Assembly: GCA_039105265.1 (NCBI GenBank)
Contig: JAPFFF010000037.1
Span: forward strand, 558,001 to 622,000
Source: Tritrichomonas musculus
Taxonomy: Eukaryota > Parabasalia > Tritrichomonadida > Tritrichomonadidae
Direction of reading: 5' to 3'
DNA length: 64,000 bases
How positions within the stretch are numbered: the first letter of the stretch is position 1; every line of letters starts with the position of its first letter. The position numbers and the translations under genes were made by a program. Below, in pieces: positions 31,725 to 40,548 of this stretch. The notes under the pieces were generated by a model. The model searched no databases and was not told where the DNA came from. It worked only from the letters and a program-made list of their open reading frames with translations.

Positions 31725-33566
31725 TCATATAGATATTTCTTGAAGGACTGCTGGACTATTATTATTAAAATTTTCATCAATTGGATGAGGAGAGCTTCGA
31801 TCATCATCTTGAGTCTGCGATTCTTCATTACCAAGAATTTTTATACAGCACCAAGTTGGTCTTCCATGAGGGCAATTCCATGGATAATCGCTATTTGCCA
31901 TTCTATGGAGCAATTTCTTTATTTGATTGTTATCCATTACATCACCAACACGAACTGATGAATGACATGCATGATAAGCAAGTTGTATTCTTGCATTATG
32001 AGTCATTGGTGTTGAATTTGGAACATCATGAATTAATCCAATTAACTCTTGTAAATCATTTAAATCATTAACAACATTTTTATCTGAAGGAATCGCATAG
32101 ACATAAATAGAATCATCTTTAATTTCATAATCGAAACCAAATTTGCTTATCTCCTCTTTATGACTTTCAGCATTTTCTAAATCTTCTGGACTTGCTTTTA
32201 TAACAAATGGATTCAATAAAACTTGTTTCTTTTTAGTTGCCTGTTTTCGCAATTTCTCGAAGTTTTGAGCTTCACATGCTGCATGCTGATCAATAGCGTA
32301 TATGTCCGAGCCAAGTCTTGTGATCAAGAAAGATTTATTCCATTGCCCAATTATCTCCATCTGATCAAATGATTCTGTGACGATGGTATTATTTGAAGGT
32401 CCAAAATCAGGATTATAGTTGCGTGATTTGTAAAGGCGTTTCTGAATTTTTTCAGTTGATAAATTGGAAATATGACTTGAATTATAAATTTGAGCTGTTA
32501 AATTAGGTTTTAGCTTAATTCTGGAATGTTTTGAATCTGAAGGTTTGGGAGGAAATTCAAAAGAATTTTCTTTTTGAGTAACATCTTTAAATGTCAAAGT
32601 TTCTGATGTCTTTTTCCAAGCATCGCCTAAAATAAGTCGTAGCTCTTGTTGCAATACCAATTCACTCTTAAAACTAATTCCAATGATGGGATCATTTGGG
32701 TGAAAATCAAAATTTTTACGTTCTGAAGTTATATAGAGAATGATTGTAGGTTCCTTTGGCCCTGCACACAAATGAAATTCTTGCTTTAAAGCGCGTGCAA
32801 TTGAATTATTTGAAACAGGTCGTCCGTTGACGGATAAAATTATTTTACCATTTGAATTTGTTGTCGGTGATGATGTGAAATATTCGAGTGTTGAGCCAGG
32901 AATCCATTTGTCGAGAACTGCTTTACCAGTAATTAACCCTTGAGCAATATTGGATCCAAGAATAGATCTAATCCTCTGTTGTCTATTATAATTAGAAATC
33001 TGAATAATATTGCGATTATCATTTAAAGCTGTCAAACTAATATTTGTAGATATGGCGAAAGATGCGCAGACTTCTTGAATTTGAGCTATTAAAACTGATT
33101 TATGACTAATCCAATAACGACGACGAACAGGAAATGTATAAAATATTGATTGTACTGTGATTGATGTTCCTTTTGATCGAACGCAAGGTTCAATAATTCG
33201 ATCACCTTCTTCGTTGAAATAAAGGCGATATCCTTTTTGATCATTGCTGCAACAGCTTTCAACTGAAATCATAGATAATGATGAGATTGCATCTAATGCT
33301 TTTCCTCTTCCACCACTTAAATCTGATCCAAATTCTTTTGATGTAGCTCCCTCTGTACATAAAAGTTCAAGCCCTTGTTGATTAATTCCGCATCCATTAT
33401 CAGAAATATTAATAGATTCCAGTCCTGCCCCTATTAATCGAATATTTATAATAGTACTTTGAGCATCAAGACTGTTTTCTATCAATTCACGGATACAATG
33501 TGCAACAGACATTATAGTTTCTGTCGCATTTACCAAACGGCTATCATTTTGGGAGAGAACATTCAT
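31725..33566 (-). CDS. PMS2: PMS2-type MutL homologue, mismatch-repair endonuclease
   Basis: 613 aa. The N-terminal GHKL ATPase shows RELIENSLDAQ, ISDNGCGI, ATSK and SGGRGKALDAISSL. A transducer domain follows. The C-terminal domain has the metal-binding endonuclease motif DQHA-x2-E-x4-E (DQHAACEAQNFE, residue about 425), ACHSSVRVGD and CPHGRPT (about 565), which mark the nicking MutL-alpha subunit (human PMS2, yeast Pms1) as opposed to MLH1. The disordered linker is short, making it about 250 residues smaller than human PMS2. One deviation: the usual GGRG-EAL reads GGRGKALDA. Role: nicking of the mismatched strand together with MLH1 in the nucleus. Confidence 0.92.
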   Translation of the reverse strand: MNVLSQNDSRLVNATETIMSVAHCIRELIENSLDAQSTIINIRLIGAGLESINISDNGCGINQQGLELLCTEGATSKEFGSDLSGGRGKALDAISSLSMISVESCCSNDQKGYRLYFNEEGDRIIEPCVRSKGTSITVQSIFYTFPVRRRYWISHKSVLIAQIQEVCASFAISTNISLTALNDNRNIIQISNYNRQQRIRSILGSNIAQGLITGKAVLDKWIPGSTLEYFTSSPTTNSNGKIILSVNGRPVSNNSIARALKQEFHLCAGPKEPTIILYITSERKNFDFHPNDPIIGISFKSELVLQQELRLILGDAWKKTSETLTFKDVTQKENSFEFPPKPSDSKHSRIKLKPNLTAQIYNSSHISNLSTEKIQKRLYKSRNYNPDFGPSNNTIVTESFDQMEIIGQWNKSFLITRLGSDIYAIDQHAACEAQNFEKLRKQATKKKQVLLNPFVIKASPEDLENAESHKEEISKFGFDYEIKDDSIYVYAIPSDKNVVNDLNDLQELIGLIHDVPNSTPMTHNARIQLAYHACHSSVRVGDVMDNNQIKKLLHRMANSDYPWNCPHGRPTWCCIKILGNEESQTQDDDRSSPHPIDENFNNNSPAVLQEISI

Positions 33567-34080
33567 TAAAAAAAAGAAAAATTATAGATTTTACGTTAAG
33601 AAAAAGATCAATTCAAGTCATTTGTATTATTCGTGCAAAAAAATGTATAGATATAATTTTAATACTGTATAATAATGGTATAAATTGTATAAAAATGATT
33701 ATTTATTTCATATTATTCAATATAAATATGCATTATTAATTAAATTCATTTTCAAATTTTGAGTATTAATTCAATTTTCAAAAAAATTAGTAAATGACAT
33801 AAAATAATTTTATTGCCAAATTAAATCATTTAGTTTTTCAAAAAAACATATAAATGAATAATAACAAATCTGATATAAATTAAAAACAAATAAAGTTTCA
33901 ATTAATCAAAGAAAACTGAATGATTTATTCAATTGATTAAAAAAAAAATTAAAACAAACTTAAGTTTATTCACAAAATAGTGCAAATTTATAATTTTAAG
34001 AATCGATGAAAAGTCTTTGAAACACTCATTAAACTGATTAATTGAAATTAGCCAAAATCAATATATTAAAAAAAACAATA
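33567..34080. other. Intergenic, 514 bp
   Basis: Between two - strand genes. A/T-rich with repeated TTTTCAAAAAAA-type runs. No gene seen. Confidence 0.55.
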
Positions 34081-37000
34081 TTAACTTAATTCATCAATCT
34101 TATGAACATAATCTAGGAATTCTTTTTTATCAACATTTTGAGTTATGAAATTCTCATCATTTTTAATAAGATAAACAATTTCATCGAAAGTCAATCTTTC
34201 CTCTGGATTTTGTTCCCAGCACTTGCTAATCAGCTTTCTATAGCATTGTGGAATGTCATCGTTAAGCTCAGGCCGCAGTCCATTTGGCACTCCGAGCATA
34301 ATTTTATAACGAGAAGAGCTTCGATAAAAAGAACTTTTTGTGAGCAATTGATAGACAATCAAAGAAAAAGCGTAGACGTCTCCAGCCTTGTCATATTTCA
34401 AGTCGGTGAAAACTTCAGGTGCCAAGAAAGCGTAAGAACCTTTAATTCCCGATTTCAGCTCAGAATCGTTAATTTTTTTATCATCAAAAAGAATATTTTT
34501 TGACAAACCGAAATCGCCAATTTTTGGATGGAAACTTTCATCGAGAAAAACGTTTGCTGGCTTCAGATCACGATGAATAATGTTGTGTGAGTGAGAGTGA
34601 GCCATTCCAGCAGCAATTCCATAAATAGCAATTAATCTCTTCGTCTCGTTCCAATTCTCATCTCCATTGTCAATCATGTCGTCCAATGTTCCATTTGGCA
34701 CGAATTCAGTGATGATCGTCAATTTCGGTTTTTGGTTGAAATTGAAAGGACTGTGTCCGACAAATCTGACAATCGATGGGAAATTTAATTCAGACATGTT
34801 GTTCACTTCCCGTGTCATGTTCAAAATGAGAGTGTTGTTGTAATCTTCCAAATAACGGTTCAATATTTTGGCGGCAAAAATTTTGCCCGTTTCTTTTTCA
34901 ATGACTTTGTAAACTTTGCCAAATGAACCTTCGCCAAGTTTGTCTTCTTTATTGATTTCAAACTTGCTCAAGTCAATCGAATCAACAGTGATTGAAAGCT
35001 GATTTGTATCCTTTCTAATTAGGTCGTAATGTGTGTTCATTATGTCTTCTTTTGGAACTTTTTCAAAGGCAACATTCAAACCGTCAATGAATTGAATGTA
35101 CTTTTGAAAGGTTTCGTTTTCAACACCTTCTGTGATGAAGCTTTTATCTGTCCTTAAAAGTGAAACAATGGAATCAAATGTCGGCCTTTCTTGGTAATTT
35201 TGTGACCAACAATTCTCAATGAGATTTCGATAGCACGATGGAATCTCTTTATTGAAATTCGGCCGCTTTTCTTTAATGACAACCGTTTTCACAATTTCAT
35301 AAGAATTGAGTCCATCAAATGGAATCTCGTTCGTAATGAGTTCATACAAAATTAGGCCAAAAGAGTAAACATCGCTTGCTTTGTTTGATAGATTGTCCAT
35401 CAATGTCTCTGGCGCCATATAGCGCGGTGTTTTATTAATAACAAAGCTTTCACTATATTCATCATAATATTCATCCTCCTCATCACTATAATCGTCTTTC
35501 TCACTTCCATTATTTTCATTGCATTCTTTTTTTGTATTGCATTCTTGATTTTCATTCAATTCTTTATATTCATTTTGTTGTTGATTTTCATTACAATTTT
35601 GATTATCATTCAATTCTTTATATTCATTAATTTGTTTGTTTTCATTATAACTTTTGTATTCATTAAATTGCTGGTTTTCTTTTATTTGATCATAGAAATA
35701 ATCAGCTGTTCCAAAATCGCCAATTTTTGGGAATAAGTTTATGTCAAGGAAAACATTTGTTGGATTCAGATCGCGATGTACAATGTTTTGTGAATGCATG
35801 TAGGCCATTCCTGAAGCAATTCCGTATGCAATGATCAACTTTGTAGTTTCATTCCAGTTATGAAAATGAATCTTCTTTCTCTCCAGTGACATGAGAACGT
35901 CCAATGACGAATTTGGGCAGCATTCAGAAACAATGATTGGATATTTCTTTCCATTAAAAGATGCTGGATTGTATCCAATGAATCTGCAGATGCAAGGATG
36001 ATTCAACTGCGAATTAATGATGACTTCCTGCGAGTATATGTCATATAAATCAGTCAACTTTTCGTTGAATATTTTGGCTGCAAAAGGAGCATAACGAATT
36101 CCACTTGAATCATGATAAATGATTTCATAAGTGTTCGAAAACCTTCCAATTCCAATTTTCCTTTCCTTTGTAAAATTCTTCAGATCAAAATATCTCATGT
36201 AAAGATTAACGTTGTCAAGTTCTGTGTCAAATATCGTTTGCACACAAAAATTGAATTCAAAATTTCTCGACTCAAAAAAATCGTCATTTTGACGAATTCC
36301 TCGAGATTGATCAAAAGTGACTTCTGCATTATCAATGTATTTAACGTATTCTTTAAATTCATCATTTCGAACACCATCAATTGCAAACTGTGGATCGTTC
36401 CTCAATTGTTCAACAATCTCCTCAAATGTCGGTCTCTCGCTCTGCTTTTGTGACCAGCATTTTTCGATTAAATTTCGATAGCAAAGTGGCAAATTTCCAA
36501 ACTTATTTGGCCTCTCTCCGTTTGTCACACGTTGAAATAAAAGATCAGGACGTTCGCTTATATCTTGATAGATGTCATCGTTGGTCATCAGTTGGTAAAA
36601 AAGAAGAGAAAATGAGTAAACATCGCTCGCTTTGCTGTACTCGTGATTTGTGATGATTTCTGGTGCCAAATAAGCTGGTGTTCCTTTAATAAAATGGCTT
36701 TGTTCTGGCGCATCTGGATTGATTTCTTTGCATAAATGAAATCCTCCTATTTTTGGAAATAAACGGTCGTCTATTGAAATGTTGTCAAATTTCAAATCAC
36801 GGTGAATAACGTCATGTGAGTGCAAATACGACATGGCGGAAGCGATACCGTAAATAACGATAAGTTTCTTGGTGTTGTCGGTGAAAAGGGATGGATTCAA
36901 AGCGTGCATTGGCGAATATTCTGTGATGATGACTGGATTCGGATCTGATGAGAAATTAACTGGACTGTATCCGATAAATTTGACGATTGATGGATGATTT

Positions 37001-37197
37001 AATGTTGGATATATAGATAATTCTCGATAAAGATTGGTGATTTGGTTTTTCCCAATATCTTCTAATTCATCTGTATAGATTATCGCATAATATAGAGTGT
37101 CTGTATCTTTTTGGCGGATTTTGTGGAATTCGTATTCTCCCTTATTAGCAATTAGTTCCAAATCTTCAAAATTATCCAGGTTTACAAATTCAAACAT
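34081..37197 (-). CDS. Tandem triple protein kinase (one pseudokinase, one atypical, one canonical domain)
   Basis: 1038 aa from the ATG at 37197. Domain 1 (about 8-265) keeps HRDLKFDN and APE, but its glycine loop is absent, the VAIK Lys is missing (YYAIIYTD) and DFG reads GGF, so it is a pseudokinase. Domain 2 (about 340-690) has a good Gly loop (IGIGRFSNTY), AAKIF and DFG, but HRDLNPTN replaces the catalytic-loop Lys, and the activation segment carries an insertion of about 75 residues of Asn/Glu/Lys/Gln repeats and acidic Tyr-rich sequence. Domain 3 (about 745-1010) is complete: GEGSFGKVY, AAKIL, HRDLKPAN, DFGLSK, APE. Each domain ends in a similar NCWSQ/KCWEQ-ERPTF/ERLTF helix, showing internal triplication. 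TKL-like. Substrate unknown. Cytosolic. Confidence 0.9.
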   Translation of the reverse strand: MFEFVNLDNFEDLELIANKGEYEFHKIRQKDTDTLYYAIIYTDELEDIGKNQITNLYRELSIYPTLNHPSIVKFIGYSPVNFSSDPNPVIITEYSPMHALNPSLFTDNTKKLIVIYGIASAMSYLHSHDVIHRDLKFDNISIDDRLFPKIGGFHLCKEINPDAPEQSHFIKGTPAYLAPEIITNHEYSKASDVYSFSLLFYQLMTNDDIYQDISERPDLLFQRVTNGERPNKFGNLPLCYRNLIEKCWSQKQSERPTFEEIVEQLRNDPQFAIDGVRNDEFKEYVKYIDNAEVTFDQSRGIRQNDDFFESRNFEFNFCVQTIFDTELDNVNLYMRYFDLKNFTKERKIGIGRFSNTYEIIYHDSSGIRYAPFAAKIFNEKLTDLYDIYSQEVIINSQLNHPCICRFIGYNPASFNGKKYPIIVSECCPNSSLDVLMSLERKKIHFHNWNETTKLIIAYGIASGMAYMHSQNIVHRDLNPTNVFLDINLFPKIGDFGTADYFYDQIKENQQFNEYKSYNENKQINEYKELNDNQNCNENQQQNEYKELNENQECNTKKECNENNGSEKDDYSDEEDEYYDEYSESFVINKTPRYMAPETLMDNLSNKASDVYSFGLILYELITNEIPFDGLNSYEIVKTVVIKEKRPNFNKEIPSCYRNLIENCWSQNYQERPTFDSIVSLLRTDKSFITEGVENETFQKYIQFIDGLNVAFEKVPKEDIMNTHYDLIRKDTNQLSITVDSIDLSKFEINKEDKLGEGSFGKVYKVIEKETGKIFAAKILNRYLEDYNNTLILNMTREVNNMSELNFPSIVRFVGHSPFNFNQKPKLTIITEFVPNGTLDDMIDNGDENWNETKRLIAIYGIAAGMAHSHSHNIIHRDLKPANVFLDESFHPKIGDFGLSKNILFDDKKINDSELKSGIKGSYAFLAPEVFTDLKYDKAGDVYAFSLIVYQLLTKSSFYRSSSRYKIMLGVPNGLRPELNDDIPQCYRKLISKCWEQNPEERLTFDEIVYLIKNDENFITQNVDKKEFLDYVHKIDELS

Positions 37198-37200
37198 CAA

Positions 37201-37534
37201 ACTATCAACTTAAAAATGTTTAAATAAAAAATTGAAATAAATTCAATGAAACTATTTTATAAATAAAACTTTTTGAAAGCTTGATTGAATAGTTAAAAAA
37301 ATATTCATTTAGCGCTATAATTCTATGATTTCTATATTTTTATATTAATTTTTATTTGTTGGTCAGTTTTAGATTATAAATTTTTAAATCAAAAATCGCA
37401 ATATGAATTTGTTAATTATGAAATATTGATCAAATATCAAAAATATTAATTATAAAAGAGGGAAAATCAAGATATGTTATTTTATTTAGACATTATTTGG
37501 TATGTTAAATAATTATTTTAATTTCAATTGAAGA
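37201..37534. other. Intergenic, 334 bp
   Basis: Short A/T-rich gap between the triple kinase start and the end of the 7TM-LRR gene, both on the - strand. No promoter motif recognised. Confidence 0.5.
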
Positions 37535-39745
37535 TTATTTAATGAATCCTTCAACCATTTTCGGTGGAGTCATTATGACGATTTTTGGTGAATTTTGAAA
37601 CATCTTTTTATTTAAAGATGTCAAACGGATATTTTTTTTGAATTCGACAATTCGAAGATTTTGACAATTTGAAAAAGCATCGTTGCCAATCAAAGTAACT
37701 TTCGAAGTAATTGTAACGCTTTCGATTGCTGTATAATCAAAAGCATTGCTACCTATTATAACTAAATCGGAATCATCTGGAAAATCAACGTTTTTTAAAG
37801 AGTAACAAAATTGAAAAGCATTTTGGCCGATTTCAACAACGCGTGAAGGAATTTTTATTTCTTTGATAGAAGAATCATTGAAAGCATATCTTTCAATCTT
37901 AAACAATTTTGATTTTTTTTCAAATAAAACTTTATTTAACTTTTTGCATTGATAAAAGGCATAATCGTAAATGCAAACGACATTTGAAGGTATCATAATT
38001 TCAGTAATTGAAGTTTGATAGAATGCATTTTTATCGATCAAAGCTAATTTTGAATCTGGTTCAAATTCAACATTATCAAAAAGTTTGCAATAAGCAAATG
38101 CACATGAATTTATAACTTTAACAAACGAAGGAATTTTCACACGATTGATGTTTCTACGAGCAAAAATTAATTTATCAAAATTTTTAGATTTATCGGTTGA
38201 CTTTCCTAGAAGCAAATCATTTTGATAATGTATAAAGCAATGATTATTTGGTGCTAAAGTGATGTCATTGAGATTAAATAAACCACTGCACCAATCATCT
38301 TCAATTTCTTCAAGACTTGATGGAATATTCAATGAATTAATTGATGAATTGTCAAATATATTTCTAAGCACTAATATGTGCGATCTTTCCATAAATACAA
38401 CTTTCGTTAAACGTTTGCAATTAGAAAATGCAAATTGTTCTATTTCAACTACACTTGGTGGTATTTTAATACACGATATTGCACTAAAAGAAAAAGCATT
38501 CATGCCAATTTCCAACAAACTTGAATTTAAGTCAAAATTAATGATTGTCGTAGATATGAATTGAAATGCATTATTTTCAATTTGGACAACATTATTAGGA
38601 ATTCTTATCATATTATCTCCAAAAATAAAGTTATTCTTATTCTCTATTGTAATTATGTCTGGAAATATGATTTCATCTGTTCTTTTGGCAAAAAATCTGA
38701 TGTAGTTATCCATTGACGTTTTGTCCAATTTTGATAACAGAATTGAGATTGCAATATGTAAAAATGTCAGAATTACAATTAATATTGCTTTTGCAGTTAT
38801 ATTTTTAAGTGAATACTTCAAAATGTCAGCTGTTATATTAGCAATAAACAAAGTCACTGCTATTATGTATAGTCTATTGACATTCCTTCGATATAGTTCT
38901 TTATTTAGTAATAAGCATGAAAGCATTCCAATTACAAAAAATACATAAGAAAGAATTAAGACATTAAATAAAATGCCAAAAGATAACAACAAGCTAGAAA
39001 CGGCACCAATCAATATTCCTAGAATTGGAATTCGAATACTAACGAGGTAAAAGCCTAAAAATACCATAAAAGATGCGAAATAAAACACCAAGTTTCTCAG
39101 GAAATTTATAATTGGTTGAACTTTGTATATCAAATGAAAATCGTTTGAATCACATTCTAGTGCAAAACTGATTGCAGAAATAACAATGTCAATTGGAACA
39201 ATAACAGAGTAAGCTGATAAGATTAAATGAATCACATTCTTCAATGAAAAATGATAGATACAATTAACAAGCCAAAATACAATCACGCCAAAATAGGGAA
39301 GCCAAATTAATAGCATAGTCAAATATAACGGATCACAAACATAACTGGTATTAGATTGGGGATTGTTATATATGATCTTAATTGAGAATCCTTCAAAATA
39401 ATTCAAACATGACTTAATAATTGTTTTATAAACGCCTTTTTCTTTGATAATGCCGGTGACATTCCACTTGCCGTCTACAATTTGAATAACGTGGAAATTT
39501 GGATGATTATTAAATGATAAATTGATGCATGCAAAATTTATTTCTGTTTCATTTATAATTTTGTAAATGTCGTCTTCACGTGTGATAAATAACAAGTAGT
39601 TTTCTGTTCTGCCATTCGTTATTTCAATTGAATAGTTCCCGTTTTTATTAAAGCCAAATTGAAAAGGAAACTCAAATGTAGATTGATTTGGTTTAATGGT
39701 ACCTGTGAATTTATAAGTAATCAGAGAATATAAAATGAAGAGCAT
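37535..39745 (-). CDS. Seven-TM receptor-like protein with C-terminal BspA-type LRR domain
   Basis: 736 aa. Signal-peptide-like start (1-16); a beta-rich ectodomain of about 120 residues with six N-glycosylation sequons (near 20, 37, 65, 75, 95, 132) and Cys at 73, 113, 137; then seven hydrophobic helices (about 142-164, 170-196, 211-236, 240-261, 262-281, 291-309, 319-338). From about 360 to 725 there are ten or more BspA-like LRR_5 units (IP-xVV-I-xxAFxxCxxLxxV-F). With the N-terminus outside, seven helices put the LRRs in the cytosol. The layout of small ectodomain then 7TM, and the LPYFGVIVFWLV start of TM1, recall GOST/Lung-7TM proteins, but this is a resemblance only. Usual trichomonad BspA proteins have extracellular LRRs and one TM or none. 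Confidence 0.8.
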   Translation of the reverse strand: MLFILYSLITYKFTGTIKPNQSTFEFPFQFGFNKNGNYSIEITNGRTENYLLFITREDDIYKIINETEINFACINLSFNNHPNFHVIQIVDGKWNVTGIIKEKGVYKTIIKSCLNYFEGFSIKIIYNNPQSNTSYVCDPLYLTMLLIWLPYFGVIVFWLVNCIYHFSLKNVIHLILSAYSVIVPIDIVISAISFALECDSNDFHLIYKVQPIINFLRNLVFYFASFMVFLGFYLVSIRIPILGILIGAVSSLLLSFGILFNVLILSYVFFVIGMLSCLLLNKELYRRNVNRLYIIAVTLFIANITADILKYSLKNITAKAILIVILTFLHIAISILLSKLDKTSMDNYIRFFAKRTDEIIFPDIITIENKNNFIFGDNMIRIPNNVVQIENNAFQFISTTIINFDLNSSLLEIGMNAFSFSAISCIKIPPSVVEIEQFAFSNCKRLTKVVFMERSHILVLRNIFDNSSINSLNIPSSLEEIEDDWCSGLFNLNDITLAPNNHCFIHYQNDLLLGKSTDKSKNFDKLIFARRNINRVKIPSFVKVINSCAFAYCKLFDNVEFEPDSKLALIDKNAFYQTSITEIMIPSNVVCIYDYAFYQCKKLNKVLFEKKSKLFKIERYAFNDSSIKEIKIPSRVVEIGQNAFQFCYSLKNVDFPDDSDLVIIGSNAFDYTAIESVTITSKVTLIGNDAFSNCQNLRIVEFKKNIRLTSLNKKMFQNSPKIVIMTPPKMVEGFIK

Positions 39746-40213
39746 TAATTAATGATTACTTTTTGAATGCCCAATTGAAATTTTGCTTTCTTGTTTTTTA
39801 CCGGAAAAATTTATATAAATCCTAGTTTCTTTCATATATGAAATATCTTTTTAATTGCTGAATATTTGTGAGGTTTGTCTATCTAGTAATTTCATGGAAA
39901 GATCAAATGCCTATTATTTCTGTTTTGGTTGATATTTGAATATGATCAGCATCTTTAAAATAAGTTCAATGTAGAGTTATATGATAAATAATATTGTTTG
40001 ATATAATAGAAATCAAAATGGATAATAATTTTTTGTTTAATTTTGATGAATGAATAAATTAAAATAAAATTAAATAATAAAGATGGGATTAAGATGGATG
40101 AAAATGAAGATCTAATAGAATTACTTGCGAATAAAAAGTAAATGTCAATCAAACTTTAGTAAGGAAAAACTTAAATGTTTTACTTTCACTTTCAAAAAAA
40201 ATAAAAAAAGTCA
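39746..40213. other. Intergenic, about 470 bp
   Basis: A/T-rich region upstream of the 7TM-LRR gene. No gene seen; a 65-codon - strand frame (39955-40152) is low complexity. Confidence 0.5.
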
Positions 40214-40229
40214 TGGGACTTCGCGGACT
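40214..40229 (-). repeat. 16-bp copy of the tRNA-Phe 3' end
   Basis: TGGGACTTCGCGGACT on the + strand is identical to 43561-43576, the 3' end of tRNA-Phe including its discriminator base, in the same orientation and 3347 bp away. Both copies are followed (reading on the - strand) by T-rich DNA. No other part of a tRNA is present here. Confidence 0.85.
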
Positions 40230-40548
40230 GACTGTTTATTAAAATAACTTTAATGCATTAGAGTAAATTAAGAAATAAAATAACGTGAAAGTTAATCAAT
40301 ATAAAAGGGTAGAAATAATAGAAAAGCATAACATTAAACAAGAGTCTCGCATAAAAGATGGTCAAGGTATTGCAGTTGTTGTGAAAAAGTGAACGAGTTA
40401 CATGAGTGTAATTTGGTACGAACAATAAGATCAATGATGAATACAACAACTGCGATCGACAAGAAGTAGAAAAGAGTAGTCAATCAGTGAGAAATTGATA
40501 CAAAAGAGTATGAATAATTAACGTCAAAGATATGACAAAAAAGTGTGA

